From NCBI RefSeq assembly GCF_005938125.1, contig NZ_VCQN01000002.1:1-64000 (forward strand): a stretch of 64,000 nt of DNA, given 5' to 3'. This document shows positions 8,614-16,360 of this stretch, in pieces (within the stretch, counting starts at the first letter, position 1; the number at the start of each line of letters is the position of its first letter). This DNA is from Bacillus sp. BHET2 (GTDB lineage Bacteria; Bacillota; Bacilli; Bacillales; Bacillaceae_B). The position numbers were made by a program, and so were the translations under genes. The notes under the pieces are model-generated. The model was not told where the DNA came from. It was given only the letters and a program-made list of their open reading frames with translations, and did no database searches.

Positions 8614-8633
8614 GGAACACGTTATGTAAATAC
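8592..8633. other. attL, left prophage attachment junction
   Basis: Chromosomal comGA sequence ends and phage sequence begins around the dinucleotide GT at 8612-8613. The phage arm 8614-8633 (GGAACACGTTATGTAAATAC) is an inverted partner of the arm at 44278-44297. Inferred by comparing both junctions with the codons expected for GPTGSGKT. Confidence 0.85.
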
Positions 8634-8662
8634 AATTAAATCAAAACACGCGTTTACTATGT

Positions 8663-8914
8663 TTACGAGGCACGAATATCAACGTGTCTCTTGCATTTCA
8701 CACATTGGAACAAGTTTGGTTCAACTTCTTTATGTCGTTTCAGCTTTCTGCAGGTCTGGCATGACAAGGTTACATGTCGTATTGAATGATCATTAATTTC
8801 AACTTCACCTGGATCCCCGGGCACTTCCTCAATCTCTTCCCATTCTTCCAAATTATCCTTTATTAGAGCGAAAAGCATGGTTGAACATATTATTCCCGCA
8901 ATAAATGAGACCAT
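8663..8914 (-). CDS. small membrane protein with zinc-ribbon motif
   Basis: 83 residues: an N-terminal membrane segment (MVSFIAGIICSTMLFALI), an acidic linker, then CQTC...CVKC, a four-cysteine zinc knuckle. The start at 8914 has SD GAGGGG. It begins 4 bases after the preceding RHH-like gene ends, so it is the last gene of the left-end operon. Function unknown. Its transcription runs toward the comGA remnant 50 bases downstream without an obvious strong terminator. Confidence 0.6.
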   Translation of the reverse strand: MVSFIAGIICSTMLFALIKDNLEEWEEIEEVPGDPGEVEINDHSIRHVTLSCQTCRKLKRHKEVEPNLFQCVKCKRHVDIRAS

Positions 8915-8918
8915 CTTT

Positions 8919-9191
8919 TTATCCCCTCTCACTAAGAACATATTCTATTTCGCCATTATTGAAGTCCTTAATCGGTACAACTCTATAGGCAGAATATACA
9001 CTATGTTCCTGCTGCAGTTTAAAAACCAACTCAGGATCGTTTAAACACGTTTCTACCAGGAGACATGCAAGAGTGGTCGGCTTCATATTGCAAGCTATGG
9101 ACAACTTATTCAGTTTTGTACTCATCTTGTTTGTAAGTGAAATGTTCACTCTGTTTACTTTCTTATTTCCTAACCCCTTTCCTTCTATCAT
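8919..9191 (-). CDS. ribbon-helix-helix-like DNA-binding protein
   Basis: About 90 residues. VNRVNISLTNKMSTKLNKLSIACNMKPTTLACLLVE has the beta-strand then helix-turn-helix spacing of the Arc/CopG (RHH) family. The C-terminal third (VFKLQQEHSVYSAYRVVPIKD) is not recognised. Start ATG 9191 with SD AAGGGGG. Probably regulates the left-end operon through the palindrome at 9511-9526. Confidence 0.55.
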   Translation of the reverse strand: MIEGKGLGNKKVNRVNISLTNKMSTKLNKLSIACNMKPTTLACLLVETCLNDPELVFKLQQEHSVYSAYRVVPIKDFNNGEIEYVLSERG

Positions 9192-9273
9192 CAAGACACC
9201 CCCTTCCAAATGTCATGACAATTGACAGTGTAAACCGTGTAACAACGTAACAAAAGAGTAGGGTGGAGGGAGG

Positions 9274-9483
9274 TCATAGCCTTAAGGTAATTCCTCCCCC
9301 GGATGTCTTAATTACCTCTTTTTTTTGGAGTGTCCTTTGATATTCCCGGTCTACGAGGGTCTTTAAGAATGAGCTCCCATTCCGCTTGGAACCATTAGGA
9401 AGCTTTGAAACAAATTCAAACAGTTCTTTTTGTTCAGGGTCATCCACGTTTAAACACAGAGTTACCTTTTTTATATTAGTCAA
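9274..9483 (-). CDS. small RHH-like protein
   Basis: 69 residues. KKVTLCLNVDDPEQKELFEFVSKLPNGSKRNGSSFLKTLVDREYQ again fits a strand-helix-helix layout, with GSSFLKTLVDREY as the second helix. SD GGGGAGAGG. First gene of the leftward left-end operon. No family is confidently recognised; plasmid copy-control or centromere-binding RHH proteins have similar size and form. Confidence 0.55.
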   Translation of the reverse strand: MTNIKKVTLCLNVDDPEQKELFEFVSKLPNGSKRNGSSFLKTLVDREYQRTLQKKEVIKTSGGGITLRL

Positions 9484-9510
9484 TTCAACCTCTCCCCTAT
9501 CATAAGTTTT

Positions 9511-9526
9511 GGTTCACTTGTGAACC
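9511..9526. promoter_or_regulatory. palindromic operator in divergent promoter region
   Basis: GGTTCACTTGTGAACC, a 7-bp perfect inverted repeat around TT, lies between the divergent genes starting at 9483 (minus) and 9590 (plus). On the plus strand it overlaps a -35-like TTCACT with TATACT 16 bases later; on the minus strand it precedes a TATGAT -10. It is well placed to regulate both directions. Confidence 0.55.
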
Positions 9527-9589
9527 ACTTGAGATATACTTATGATTATAATAAGTGAAAAATACCAATGTCTTTTGGAGGGATAAAGA

Positions 9590-9832
9590 GTGAACTTTAA
9601 AATAGAATTACATATAAGAATTGAGGACACTGGTATACTTAGATTTAATCAATTCAGATGCAGCAGAAATAAATTGCCTGAGCTTGCTTCTAAGTGGAAA
9701 TACCAAGTGTGGAGAGAACATGGTTGTCGTGAAATGATAGTGGAGAAAATAATGGCAAACAATGAAGAAGATATTAAAGATGAGGTGAAGGAGTATGACA
9801 AGAACGTGGGAAGAGGTCATCTCCCGTTTTAA
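9590..9832 (+). CDS. hypothetical phage protein, left-end plus-strand unit
   Basis: 80 residues, soluble, charged (KIELHIRIEDTG at the start, then MANNEEDIKDEVKEYDK). SD GGAGGG precedes the start by 10 bases. First gene of a two-gene rightward unit that opposes the late operon. Family not recognised. Confidence 0.5.
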   Translation: MNFKIELHIRIEDTGILRFNQFRCSRNKLPELASKWKYQVWREHGCREMIVEKIMANNEEDIKDEVKEYDKNVGRGHLPF

Positions 9833-9938
9833 AGAAATGGGATTAGATCCAGACAAAGTTTATGATGCAGTGTGTACGATTGATAAAATGGCCAGATTAA
9901 TTAAAGAAGAAGAAAAAGAAAGAGCCCCTCTCGATTGA
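9795..9938 (+). CDS. small hypothetical protein, overlaps previous gene
   Basis: 47 residues (MTRTWEEVISRFKEMGLDPDKVYDA...), helical and highly charged. ATG 9795 has GGAG upstream inside the preceding gene and overlaps it by 38 bases, suggesting coupling. Its end lies in the hairpin that closes the opposing late operon. Confidence 0.5.
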   Translation: MTRTWEEVISRFKEMGLDPDKVYDAVCTIDKMARLIKEEEKERAPLD

Positions 9939-9946
9939 GAAGGGCC
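9905..9946 (-). terminator. terminator of the phage late operon
   Basis: On the minus strand GGCCCTTCTC, AATC, GAGAGGGGCT is followed by CTTTCTTTTTCTTCTTC. It lies 60 bases past the endolysin gene and would separate late transcription from the left-end operon. Confidence 0.55.
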
Positions 9947-10007
9947 ATTGCTTGTGAGCCATTGTAGTTCATGGTGTGACCTATATTATGCTCTAGATGA
10001 GTCACAA

Positions 10008-10811
10008 TTATTCTACACGAATATATTTTTCATTAGCTGTCACATAAAAAGTCTTGCCTTTTGAGTTCTCTACTTCGAATTGATAAGCATCGTCTACTTT
10101 CAATTTCCTTATGATTGTTGGGAACCCATAACCTTCTGTAAGATAATCCACCACATACTTATCATCCCAGGATGGCTTAGAGTAAAATCTTAGTTTGGCC
10201 ACTTTACATTCTGCCCTTTTACCTGCATAGGATGATGATCCGCTTAATGTTAATTTATCCCCTGGATGAATCACATCAGACTTTAATCCATTTAGTGATT
10301 TCAACTCACTCACTGAAAGGTTATTATCCTTAGCGATTTCCCAAAGAGTATCACCGGACTTTACTGTGTGAACGCCTGATGATGAAGAAGGAGAAAGTTC
10401 CTTTAGTAAATAATCCAATGGATCCACAGCTTTGCTCTTACCAATATTCCATCTGCCTTTATGCAGCTCAAAGTGAAGATGCTGGCCAAACGAGTAACCT
10501 GTGTTCCCCATAATTCCGATTGGCTGCCCCTGCCTTACACGATCCCCTTCTTTTACCTTCCGGGATCCTGATCTCATATGGGCGTATACTGTTTCAAATT
10601 CTTGTCCATTAATATCATGAAGTATGAACACACACTCGCCATATGAGGAAGATAGATACGATTTGGACACTCTGCCATTTGCTGATGCTACAACCTCATT
10701 TACACCTACCTGAGCAATATCTATTCCATTGTGGATCCTGGCAACACCATTCAGAAAGTCTTTACCAAAACGAGAAGTGATCTTACCTTTTGCTGGATAA
10801 ATGAATTCCAT
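10008..10811 (-). CDS. endolysin: M23 metallopeptidase with LysM
   Basis: 267 residues. The N-terminal peptidase M23 (LytM) domain has the zinc ligands HNGIDIA (HxxxD) and HLHFELH (HxH), residues ~28-115. A LysM module follows (HTVKSGDTLWEIAKDNNLSVSEL, ~147-190), then a basic SH3-like tail. No signal peptide, as expected for a holin-dependent endolysin. It cleaves peptide cross-bridges of peptidoglycan at lysis. Directly downstream of the holin gene with a one-base stop/start overlap. Confidence 0.88.
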   Translation of the reverse strand: MEFIYPAKGKITSRFGKDFLNGVARIHNGIDIAQVGVNEVVASANGRVSKSYLSSSYGECVFILHDINGQEFETVYAHMRSGSRKVKEGDRVRQGQPIGIMGNTGYSFGQHLHFELHKGRWNIGKSKAVDPLDYLLKELSPSSSSGVHTVKSGDTLWEIAKDNNLSVSELKSLNGLKSDVIHPGDKLTLSGSSSYAGKRAECKVAKLRFYSKPSWDDKYVVDYLTEGYGFPTIIRKLKVDDAYQFEVENSKGKTFYVTANEKYIRVE

Positions 10812-11062
10812 TACAAATCCCTCTTTTCTTGAGCATATTTAATTCCTGCGACTGTCCCAACACCCAACATGGCATACTTAATCCCCTCTAACATCACATC
10901 AAAGTCAAAATTTCTATACTCGAAGAATGCAAATGCTAGTCCTAAAAAAAGCCCCACAACAGGGACTAAACTGTTTGGGACCTTTCCGGATTCACGAATC
11001 ACATAAAGAATAAACGCTAGGGCAACATATGCTCCAAAATCTAATGATAATAATTGTTCCAA
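10811..11062 (-). CDS. phage holin
   Basis: 83 residues with two hydrophobic segments (about 8-24 and 29-46), a third amphipathic helix, and a charged C-terminus (QEKRDL). Its position between the XhlA-like gene and the endolysin identifies it as the holin that forms the membrane lesion releasing the endolysin. Confidence 0.75.
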   Translation of the reverse strand: MEQLLSLDFGAYVALAFILYVIRESGKVPNSLVPVVGLFLGLAFAFFEYRNFDFDVMLEGIKYAMLGVGTVAGIKYAQEKRDL

Positions 11063-11063
11063 T

Positions 11064-11291
11064 TTACATTCCCCCTTTAATTAATTGAAAAGCTCCATAA
11101 AAAATGGCTACGGATCCACCGATCAATGCGACTATAAATGCATTGGTAACGGCACGACGTAACCATTTGGTATTTTCCTTAATTTCACCTAAATCTTGTT
11201 TTACATATTCAAGATCTTTACCTTGTAAGAGGACCTCTTGCTCCAACTTTTGCAACCTGCTGTCAGTAGCCTGCTTCCACAGTTCATTCAT
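11064..11291 (-). CDS. XhlA-family haemolysin-like membrane protein
   Basis: 75 residues from ATG 11291 (SD GGAGG). A coiled-coil segment (RLQKLEQEVLLQGKDLEYVKQDLGEIKENTKWLRR) precedes one membrane helix (FIVALIGGSVAIFYGAFQLI), the layout of XhlA from Bacillus phage lysis cassettes. Works with the holin in membrane permeabilisation. Confidence 0.8.
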   Translation of the reverse strand: MNELWKQATDSRLQKLEQEVLLQGKDLEYVKQDLGEIKENTKWLRRAVTNAFIVALIGGSVAIFYGAFQLIKGGM

Positions 11292-11331
11292 GTCTGCTTC
11301 CTCCAATTTTATCACTCCCTTTTCAAGCAAT

Positions 11332-11358
11332 AAAAAAGACACCTCACATTGGGTGCCT
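11332..11358 (-). terminator. terminator after the 11369-11887 gene
   Basis: Minus strand AGGCACC, CAATGTGA, GGTGTC followed by TTTTTT. It lies between the membrane-anchored accessory gene and the lysis cassette. Confidence 0.55.
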
Positions 11359-11368
11359 TATCTCTGTA

Positions 11369-11887
11369 TTATCTTAGTGATTTTGCCTCTTCGATTAATC
11401 CTGGAACAATATCGTAATCGAATGCAGCCATTGCATTTTTTGCTTCTTCAATCTTCATGAAGTAATCTAATTCATCTGGATAGTCATCTTTGACGCCATT
11501 TAAAAAAGCAGTCATATGATTTGCCCAGCTTGTAGCTAAAGTATCTTTATCATAAGGTGTCGTGTCAGGATTTTTAGATAAATCAATGCTGTACTGTTCT
11601 AATGCTTCAGCATCAGAAAACAGGTATACGATCTCCCCATTTGCCTGACTCGCTTCAATTTGCTCTGCGGACATATAGTTCCAAGGAACCTCTCCGTTAG
11701 TATCCACAGTTCTTTCAGTAGGAGCTTTTACACTAACCACCTCCTTTGTAGAATCGTCACTTGAAGCACTCACACTTTGTACTGATTCTTCTTTGACCTT
11801 TTCTTTTCCGCCTACCATACTGTATGTTAATATCCCACCTATGCCGAGCGACCCTACCAATGCGAAACTAACAAGTAATTTTTTCAT
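11369..11887 (-). CDS. membrane-anchored extracytoplasmic protein, probable lysogeny cargo
   Basis: 172 residues. An N-terminal signal/anchor (KKLLVSFALVGSLGIGGILTYSMV) is followed by a Ser/Val-rich linker and an acidic helical domain (~65-172) containing PWNYMSAEQIEA and SWANHMTAFLNGV. No family recognised. A TATAAT element at about 11920 and a terminator immediately downstream suggest an independent transcription unit inside the late operon. Surface-exposed lysogenic proteins often modify the host envelope or exclude other phages; that role is inference. Confidence 0.6.
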   Translation of the reverse strand: MKKLLVSFALVGSLGIGGILTYSMVGGKEKVKEESVQSVSASSDDSTKEVVSVKAPTERTVDTNGEVPWNYMSAEQIEASQANGEIVYLFSDAEALEQYSIDLSKNPDTTPYDKDTLATSWANHMTAFLNGVKDDYPDELDYFMKIEEAKNAMAAFDYDIVPGLIEEAKSLR

Positions 11888-11954
11888 AGAAAATCCTCCC
11901 GTTTCCTTTTGTTAACAATTATATACGAAAATGGGAGGAAATAGTTTCAAATTT

Positions 11955-13865
11955 TCATAGAGAATGGCTTCCTCTACTTTGAATAAACATTTGAACGAAT
12001 AAATTCGCTCTAATTTTAGCTAACTCATTTGGAGTAATTTCGATTGTTGCCCATCTGTTTCTTGAAATATTACCGCTTGCATCTTTTTCTAAATACGGGG
12101 TTAAATCGATATTTTCACCTGACAAAGATTCATGGTCAACTACTTTACCATCAACTGTTATTTGTATGGTCGTCGGTGATTCTGGGTTTTTAAAAATGCC
12201 ATAATTAAAAGGGTGGGTGTGCCCAGGTATATTTATTTCGAAAGGATGGCTATGGTCCGGCAGATTTATTTCAAATGGATGAGAATGAGCTGGAATATTT
12301 AATGAAAATGGGTGAGTGTGTGCAGGTATGTTTAAACTTACATTTACCGAATGACGATGACTTAATCTATCGTCATCTACTTCGACTGCGTGTGTATGTT
12401 CTTCGTAAGGTGGAGTCATCCCTGTTCCTACCCCCACTGGTGGAGATGAATACAAGAAGAAAGTTGGACTTGTATAAGTGCTTGTGAAATCATTACTTTG
12501 CACATAAGCCCCACCGCCAGATGTAGTGTTCGCTTGAACTACACTCCCCCCAGATGAAGTAGTAGAAGTTTTGACTATGCTGCCACCGGATTGGGTTGTG
12601 GAAGTAGCCACCACTTGGCCAGCGCTTTCCATCGCCTTTATATAACCTTCAAAATTAGTCGTTTCAAAAGTTAAGTCCAACTTATTGATTTTCCTGAAAT
12701 CTTCGTAAATAAAGAACTTGAACACTGCAGGATTGTCTGGATCACAGTTTTGGTCCAGAGGTACCACATATGCATTCGTCGCCCCCTGAGCATACACCTC
12801 ATTAATCTTCTGCCTACGCTCCAAGTCAGCCTGCGTGGTACTTAAATCCTCTGTTAAACTGCCAATCTCTAATTGAGTATTGCCAGGATCTCCTTTAATA
12901 TCTGGCCGATGCTCTTTCATAATTAATAAATCTACATTAGGATAGTCATCAAGTTCCAACCGGACCACGTTACCTTCCTTCAGCTCATCGATCTTGGCAC
13001 CGGTGATGCTTGAAACATCTGCAGCTGACACTACCCAGGAGACAACCGGCTCTTTCCACTTTTTAAGCAAGGCTTCAGCACTCGCCTTCAATATGGTTGC
13101 ATCTTCAAAGCGTTTATCTGCCCAAGTAGTTTCAATGATGCCATTTTCAGCAATAGATGCAGCGTCCTCGATATACGGGACCCCATTGTTTACCGACTCA
13201 ATTGTCAGCTGATTAACACCTTCACCATATCCCAATGGGTAGATCCGGTTGAACACACTCATCGGATTCTCTTCGATTTCAAAATCAATAAGGTTGTGAC
13301 GTTCCTTAATCCTACACACTGGCTCCGTATTCGGGCGAACTAAGTTGAGTGTCCAAGGATAGGAGGTCGTATCCCAGGTCCACCTGTATTGATCATCAAA
13401 TGGTTTGGTTATGCTGAAGATTGCCGATAGTAAGTTCTCATTCTCCCATAGGTAATGGAAGTATCGAATTATCTCCACGTTCCCCAGCTGCCAGTGCTTC
13501 TCTTTCTGCTGATCGATAAGATACTGCAGCACTTCATCTGTGGGCAAGTTGGTCAGTTGATGATCTTTGAACAATGTACTACCCAGGAGAGTGGCAAGAA
13601 CATGCTCGCATTCAAAGGAGACAGTCAATCCACTCTTTGAAGTCTTTTTCGGAATGATCCTGAACAGCCCGACATATTCTTCTTCATCGTAAACCTCCAC
13701 ATATTTCAGTAGCTTAACCTTTTCAACCTTTGGATCATTTATTGGTAAAGCAAATAACGCTTTCCATATCTGATTATTTATCCTTGTGTAAGAAATACCG
13801 AATGCATTTTCTAGAATTGCTGTGACATTTCTTTGTAAATCCAATGTTTTGAGCAATATTTTCAC
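11955..13865 (-). CDS. tail-associated protein / prophage endopeptidase tail
   Basis: 636 residues. Residues 1-~345 match the Tal/gp27-like prophage endopeptidase tail family (LLKTLDLQRNVTAILENAF, GLFRIIPKKTSKSGLTVSFECEHVLATLL, ENPMSVFNRIYPLGYGEG). Then come a short linker, three 12-residue Thr/Ser-Gly-Gly repeats (SGGSIVKTST, SGGSVVQANT, GGGAYV), a receptor-end region with five or more PxHxHPF repeats (~505-555), and a terminal beta domain. It forms the tail tip and probably contacts the cell surface. Unusually, two SGNH genes separate it from the Dit gene. Confidence 0.82.
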   Translation of the reverse strand: MKILLKTLDLQRNVTAILENAFGISYTRINNQIWKALFALPINDPKVEKVKLLKYVEVYDEEEYVGLFRIIPKKTSKSGLTVSFECEHVLATLLGSTLFKDHQLTNLPTDEVLQYLIDQQKEKHWQLGNVEIIRYFHYLWENENLLSAIFSITKPFDDQYRWTWDTTSYPWTLNLVRPNTEPVCRIKERHNLIDFEIEENPMSVFNRIYPLGYGEGVNQLTIESVNNGVPYIEDAASIAENGIIETTWADKRFEDATILKASAEALLKKWKEPVVSWVVSAADVSSITGAKIDELKEGNVVRLELDDYPNVDLLIMKEHRPDIKGDPGNTQLEIGSLTEDLSTTQADLERRQKINEVYAQGATNAYVVPLDQNCDPDNPAVFKFFIYEDFRKINKLDLTFETTNFEGYIKAMESAGQVVATSTTQSGGSIVKTSTTSSGGSVVQANTTSGGGAYVQSNDFTSTYTSPTFFLYSSPPVGVGTGMTPPYEEHTHAVEVDDDRLSHRHSVNVSLNIPAHTHPFSLNIPAHSHPFEINLPDHSHPFEINIPGHTHPFNYGIFKNPESPTTIQITVDGKVVDHESLSGENIDLTPYLEKDASGNISRNRWATIEITPNELAKIRANLFVQMFIQSRGSHSL

Positions 13866-13873
13866 CTCTTTTC

Positions 13874-13906
13874 AAAACAAAAAGACCATCTCGTTTGAGA
13901 TGATCT
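13874..13906 (-). terminator. terminator after SGNH hydrolase gene
   Basis: Minus strand AAGATCATCTC, AAAC, GAGATGGTCTT followed by TTTGTTTTG. A strong 11-bp stem 18 bases after the stop of the gene at 13924. Confidence 0.75.
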
Positions 13907-13923
13907 TCGCTTATTAAATTTTA

Positions 13924-14724
13924 TTAATTTAAAAGCAGCACAGATATTAAATAATCAGCAATCACCTTTTGTCCTTTGTGGTTAGGATGATATATGTCAG
14001 TCATATAATTACTGAAATTGTCGGCAGTTTGTTTGGAAAAATACTGATAAGTATCAGCAAAACCTATCTTGTACTTTTCTGATAACTCTTTAGCTAGAGG
14101 ATTGATTTCATTTTCAAGTCGCTCATTGATGTTACTGTCCTTAGTAGCTGAAGATGTCCTGAAAATCACTTTAGCTTCTGTTTCTTCGGAAATTCTTTTT
14201 AGTAAAGTATCTAAGTTCTTTTTTATTTCTTCCTCTGTCAAATTCACAGCATCATTAATACCTGTACTAACTATCACCAAATCTGGATTATATCGTAATA
14301 CGTCACTTTCAACTCTTTTAAGCATATCAGAACTATCATCTCCTGAAATACCACTATTGATAACTTTCACTGCAGATAAAGGGTTAAGCGCTTTATGGAT
14401 TAAATTAACGTGACCGTCTTTCCCCTTTGTATATTGGTTCTGCTCAGTCGTGGAGTCTCCCAAAAATACAATCGTAGGTGTTTCCTCATTAATTAAATCT
14501 TCTTTTAAACCACTTTTCACATTGATAGCACCATCAACATCTCTCAAAGAATCAGCAAACTTATTAATTTCTTCCTGTCTTTCTATTTGTCTTATTTTCT
14601 CTTGTTCCTTCATATTCTCGGAAGCCTCAGCACTCACGGTTGCTATCTTTTTTTCATAATGGTACGACCCAAATACTAAAACGGACAAAGTAATTAATAA
14701 CAAGGCAAATACAGATATTTTCAT
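13924..14724 (-). CDS. membrane-anchored SGNH/GDSL hydrolase, probable cargo gene
   Basis: 266 residues. N-terminal membrane anchor (ISVFALLLITLSVLVFG), charged coiled-coil linker, then an SGNH esterase domain. Block I is FLGDSTTEQ with the nucleophilic serine, block II glycine is in SGISGDDS, block III is TGINDAV, and block V is DIYHPN with catalytic Asp and His. All four catalytic positions are present. The likely substrate is an acyl group on wall polymer or polysaccharide (inference). It has its own promoter (14757-14785) and terminator, so it is expressed separately from the tail genes around it. Start ATG 14724; a TTG at 14736 is very close to the SD. Confidence 0.8.
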   Translation of the reverse strand: MKISVFALLLITLSVLVFGSYHYEKKIATVSAEASENMKEQEKIRQIERQEEINKFADSLRDVDGAINVKSGLKEDLINEETPTIVFLGDSTTEQNQYTKGKDGHVNLIHKALNPLSAVKVINSGISGDDSSDMLKRVESDVLRYNPDLVIVSTGINDAVNLTEEEIKKNLDTLLKRISEETEAKVIFRTSSATKDSNINERLENEINPLAKELSEKYKIGFADTYQYFSKQTADNFSNYMTDIYHPNHKGQKVIADYLISVLLLN

Positions 14725-14756
14725 ATACTTACACAATTCTCCTTTTTTGTAGGTAT

Positions 14757-14785
14757 ATATAACTTTACAATATTTGCCGTTGTAA
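14757..14785 (-). promoter_or_regulatory. putative sigma-A promoter for the SGNH gene
   Basis: Minus strand TTACAA (14785-14780), 17-base spacer, TTATAT (14762-14757). Just upstream of the gene starting at 14724 and downstream of the preceding tail gene. Confidence 0.45.
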
Positions 14786-14795
14786 TTCTATAGAA

Positions 14796-16355
14796 CTAAT
14801 TAAATTCCAGTGAGTTAATTATATTCCGAGATATTACCTCGTACCCTAAATCGTTGGGATGAAGTCCATCCATAGTGTAAACAGAAGTAGATACACTCCC
14901 GAAAATGGAATAGTTATCAATGAAGTCAAGTGTATTTTCTTTAGCCAATCTGTATACTACATTTCTTGCGTCTTGCATGTTAAATGAATAAGATGCTGGA
15001 TTTTCATTTGCTGCTGGATTGGCAGCCATTAGAATAACTTCTCCGAATGACATTAATTCATCTGTAAGTGCTTTTAAATTCTTTTTAAACTCGTTGGAGC
15101 CCTTAGCATACGAAGTCTCAATAATTCTATCGTTTGATCCCAATTGGCAAAAGATATAATTATCTTTACTTCCTACCGCCACACCGTCTCCTCTTGTGTT
15201 ACCTAACATGTTCCTGGTTTTATAATATATCGCTTTCGTACCAATAATACCTTGGTTACTTATGCGAATTTTTTTTGGAATGATAATGCCGCCAAATCTG
15301 AGTGATTGGACTCCTACATAACTGTTTTTAATTGTTTTAATTTGAACTAATTTATTTCTTATATAAGAAAAGGTATGGTTGCGTTGGTTATTGTAGCCTG
15401 CAATATTCCCATCAACTCCAGCCATTGTAGAAAAAATACCTTGGCTTACTCCGTCTACTATTAATTCATAGTCCATACCGTTATTAACTGAATCAAAAGA
15501 TAAAGTAAATTCTTCTCCGGTAAACATAAAACCAATTATAGCTACTCCATCTTTACCTGATTCAATATTGGTAATTAATTGAAACCCAGACAAAGAGTTT
15601 GTAGATGACTGCGAAAACGTCGAATATATAACTCCTGTGGTTGAGTAGGTGAAGTCTCCTCCATATGGATAAAGTATGTGGTCCTTCGAGTATTCTGCTA
15701 TAGAATCTCCACTTGGAGACGAACTCCAATTCGATAAAACAGGTGCGCTATTAAACATATATTTTGAACCGATGTACCGCTTAAATTCATTCACAAAGGA
15801 TTTAGATATAAAATTATCGCGAATGTCCGATAACGTGCCGTCTCTCCCTGTGTTGTAATCGACAGGATTTCCGGTAGCTCCTAATCCCCAAGTAATTGAG
15901 TCACCAACAAAACATATTCCTGTGAACTGTTCCAAGGGATTAGATAGAGAATATTTTAATTTTTCAAGTTGACCACCGAAAATATATCTTTTCGGAACAA
16001 TTTGTTGCTTAATTCTGTTAACTTCTTCCTTTTGATTTTCATACTCTTCATCTAATCTTTCTTTTAAATTGGTATAAGTTTTTGTGTCTCCATCTACATC
16101 TGAAACCCTCGCCTGTGCAGCTTCTACAGAAGAATCTCCCTCAATTACAACTTGATTAAACTGTTCTTGGATACTTTCAGCTTTTGCCTCTGCTGCACTC
16201 GCTGTAGTTACTGCACTCTCTGAAGTTGTCTTAGCATTTTCAGAATCCTGCTGAGCCTTATCAGCAGCCACAATTGCTTCGTTTATATACTCTACTCCCT
16301 TATATAAAGGGAATCCTACTCCAACCGGAATCTTTGGAAGTGTCAAAATCACCAC
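14796..16355 (-). CDS. receptor-binding / tail protein with SGNH hydrolase domain
   Basis: 519 residues. Residues 1-~120 form a tail-attachment and coiled-coil part (VAADKAQQDSENAKTTSESAVTTASAAEAKAES, then YENQKEEVNRIKQQ). From ~150 an SGNH domain carries FVGDSITWGLGATG, QLGSNDR and DGLHPND, with a ~130-residue beta-sandwich insertion between blocks I and III. Such tail esterases deacetylate surface polysaccharide or teichoic acid during adsorption. Follows Dit by 5 bases. It is only distantly similar to the second SGNH gene at 13924, as judged by eye. Confidence 0.8.
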   Translation of the reverse strand: MVILTLPKIPVGVGFPLYKGVEYINEAIVAADKAQQDSENAKTTSESAVTTASAAEAKAESIQEQFNQVVIEGDSSVEAAQARVSDVDGDTKTYTNLKERLDEEYENQKEEVNRIKQQIVPKRYIFGGQLEKLKYSLSNPLEQFTGICFVGDSITWGLGATGNPVDYNTGRDGTLSDIRDNFISKSFVNEFKRYIGSKYMFNSAPVLSNWSSSPSGDSIAEYSKDHILYPYGGDFTYSTTGVIYSTFSQSSTNSLSGFQLITNIESGKDGVAIIGFMFTGEEFTLSFDSVNNGMDYELIVDGVSQGIFSTMAGVDGNIAGYNNQRNHTFSYIRNKLVQIKTIKNSYVGVQSLRFGGIIIPKKIRISNQGIIGTKAIYYKTRNMLGNTRGDGVAVGSKDNYIFCQLGSNDRIIETSYAKGSNEFKKNLKALTDELMSFGEVILMAANPAANENPASYSFNMQDARNVVYRLAKENTLDFIDNYSIFGSVSTSVYTMDGLHPNDLGYEVISRNIINSLEFN

Positions 16356-16360
16356 CGTCC

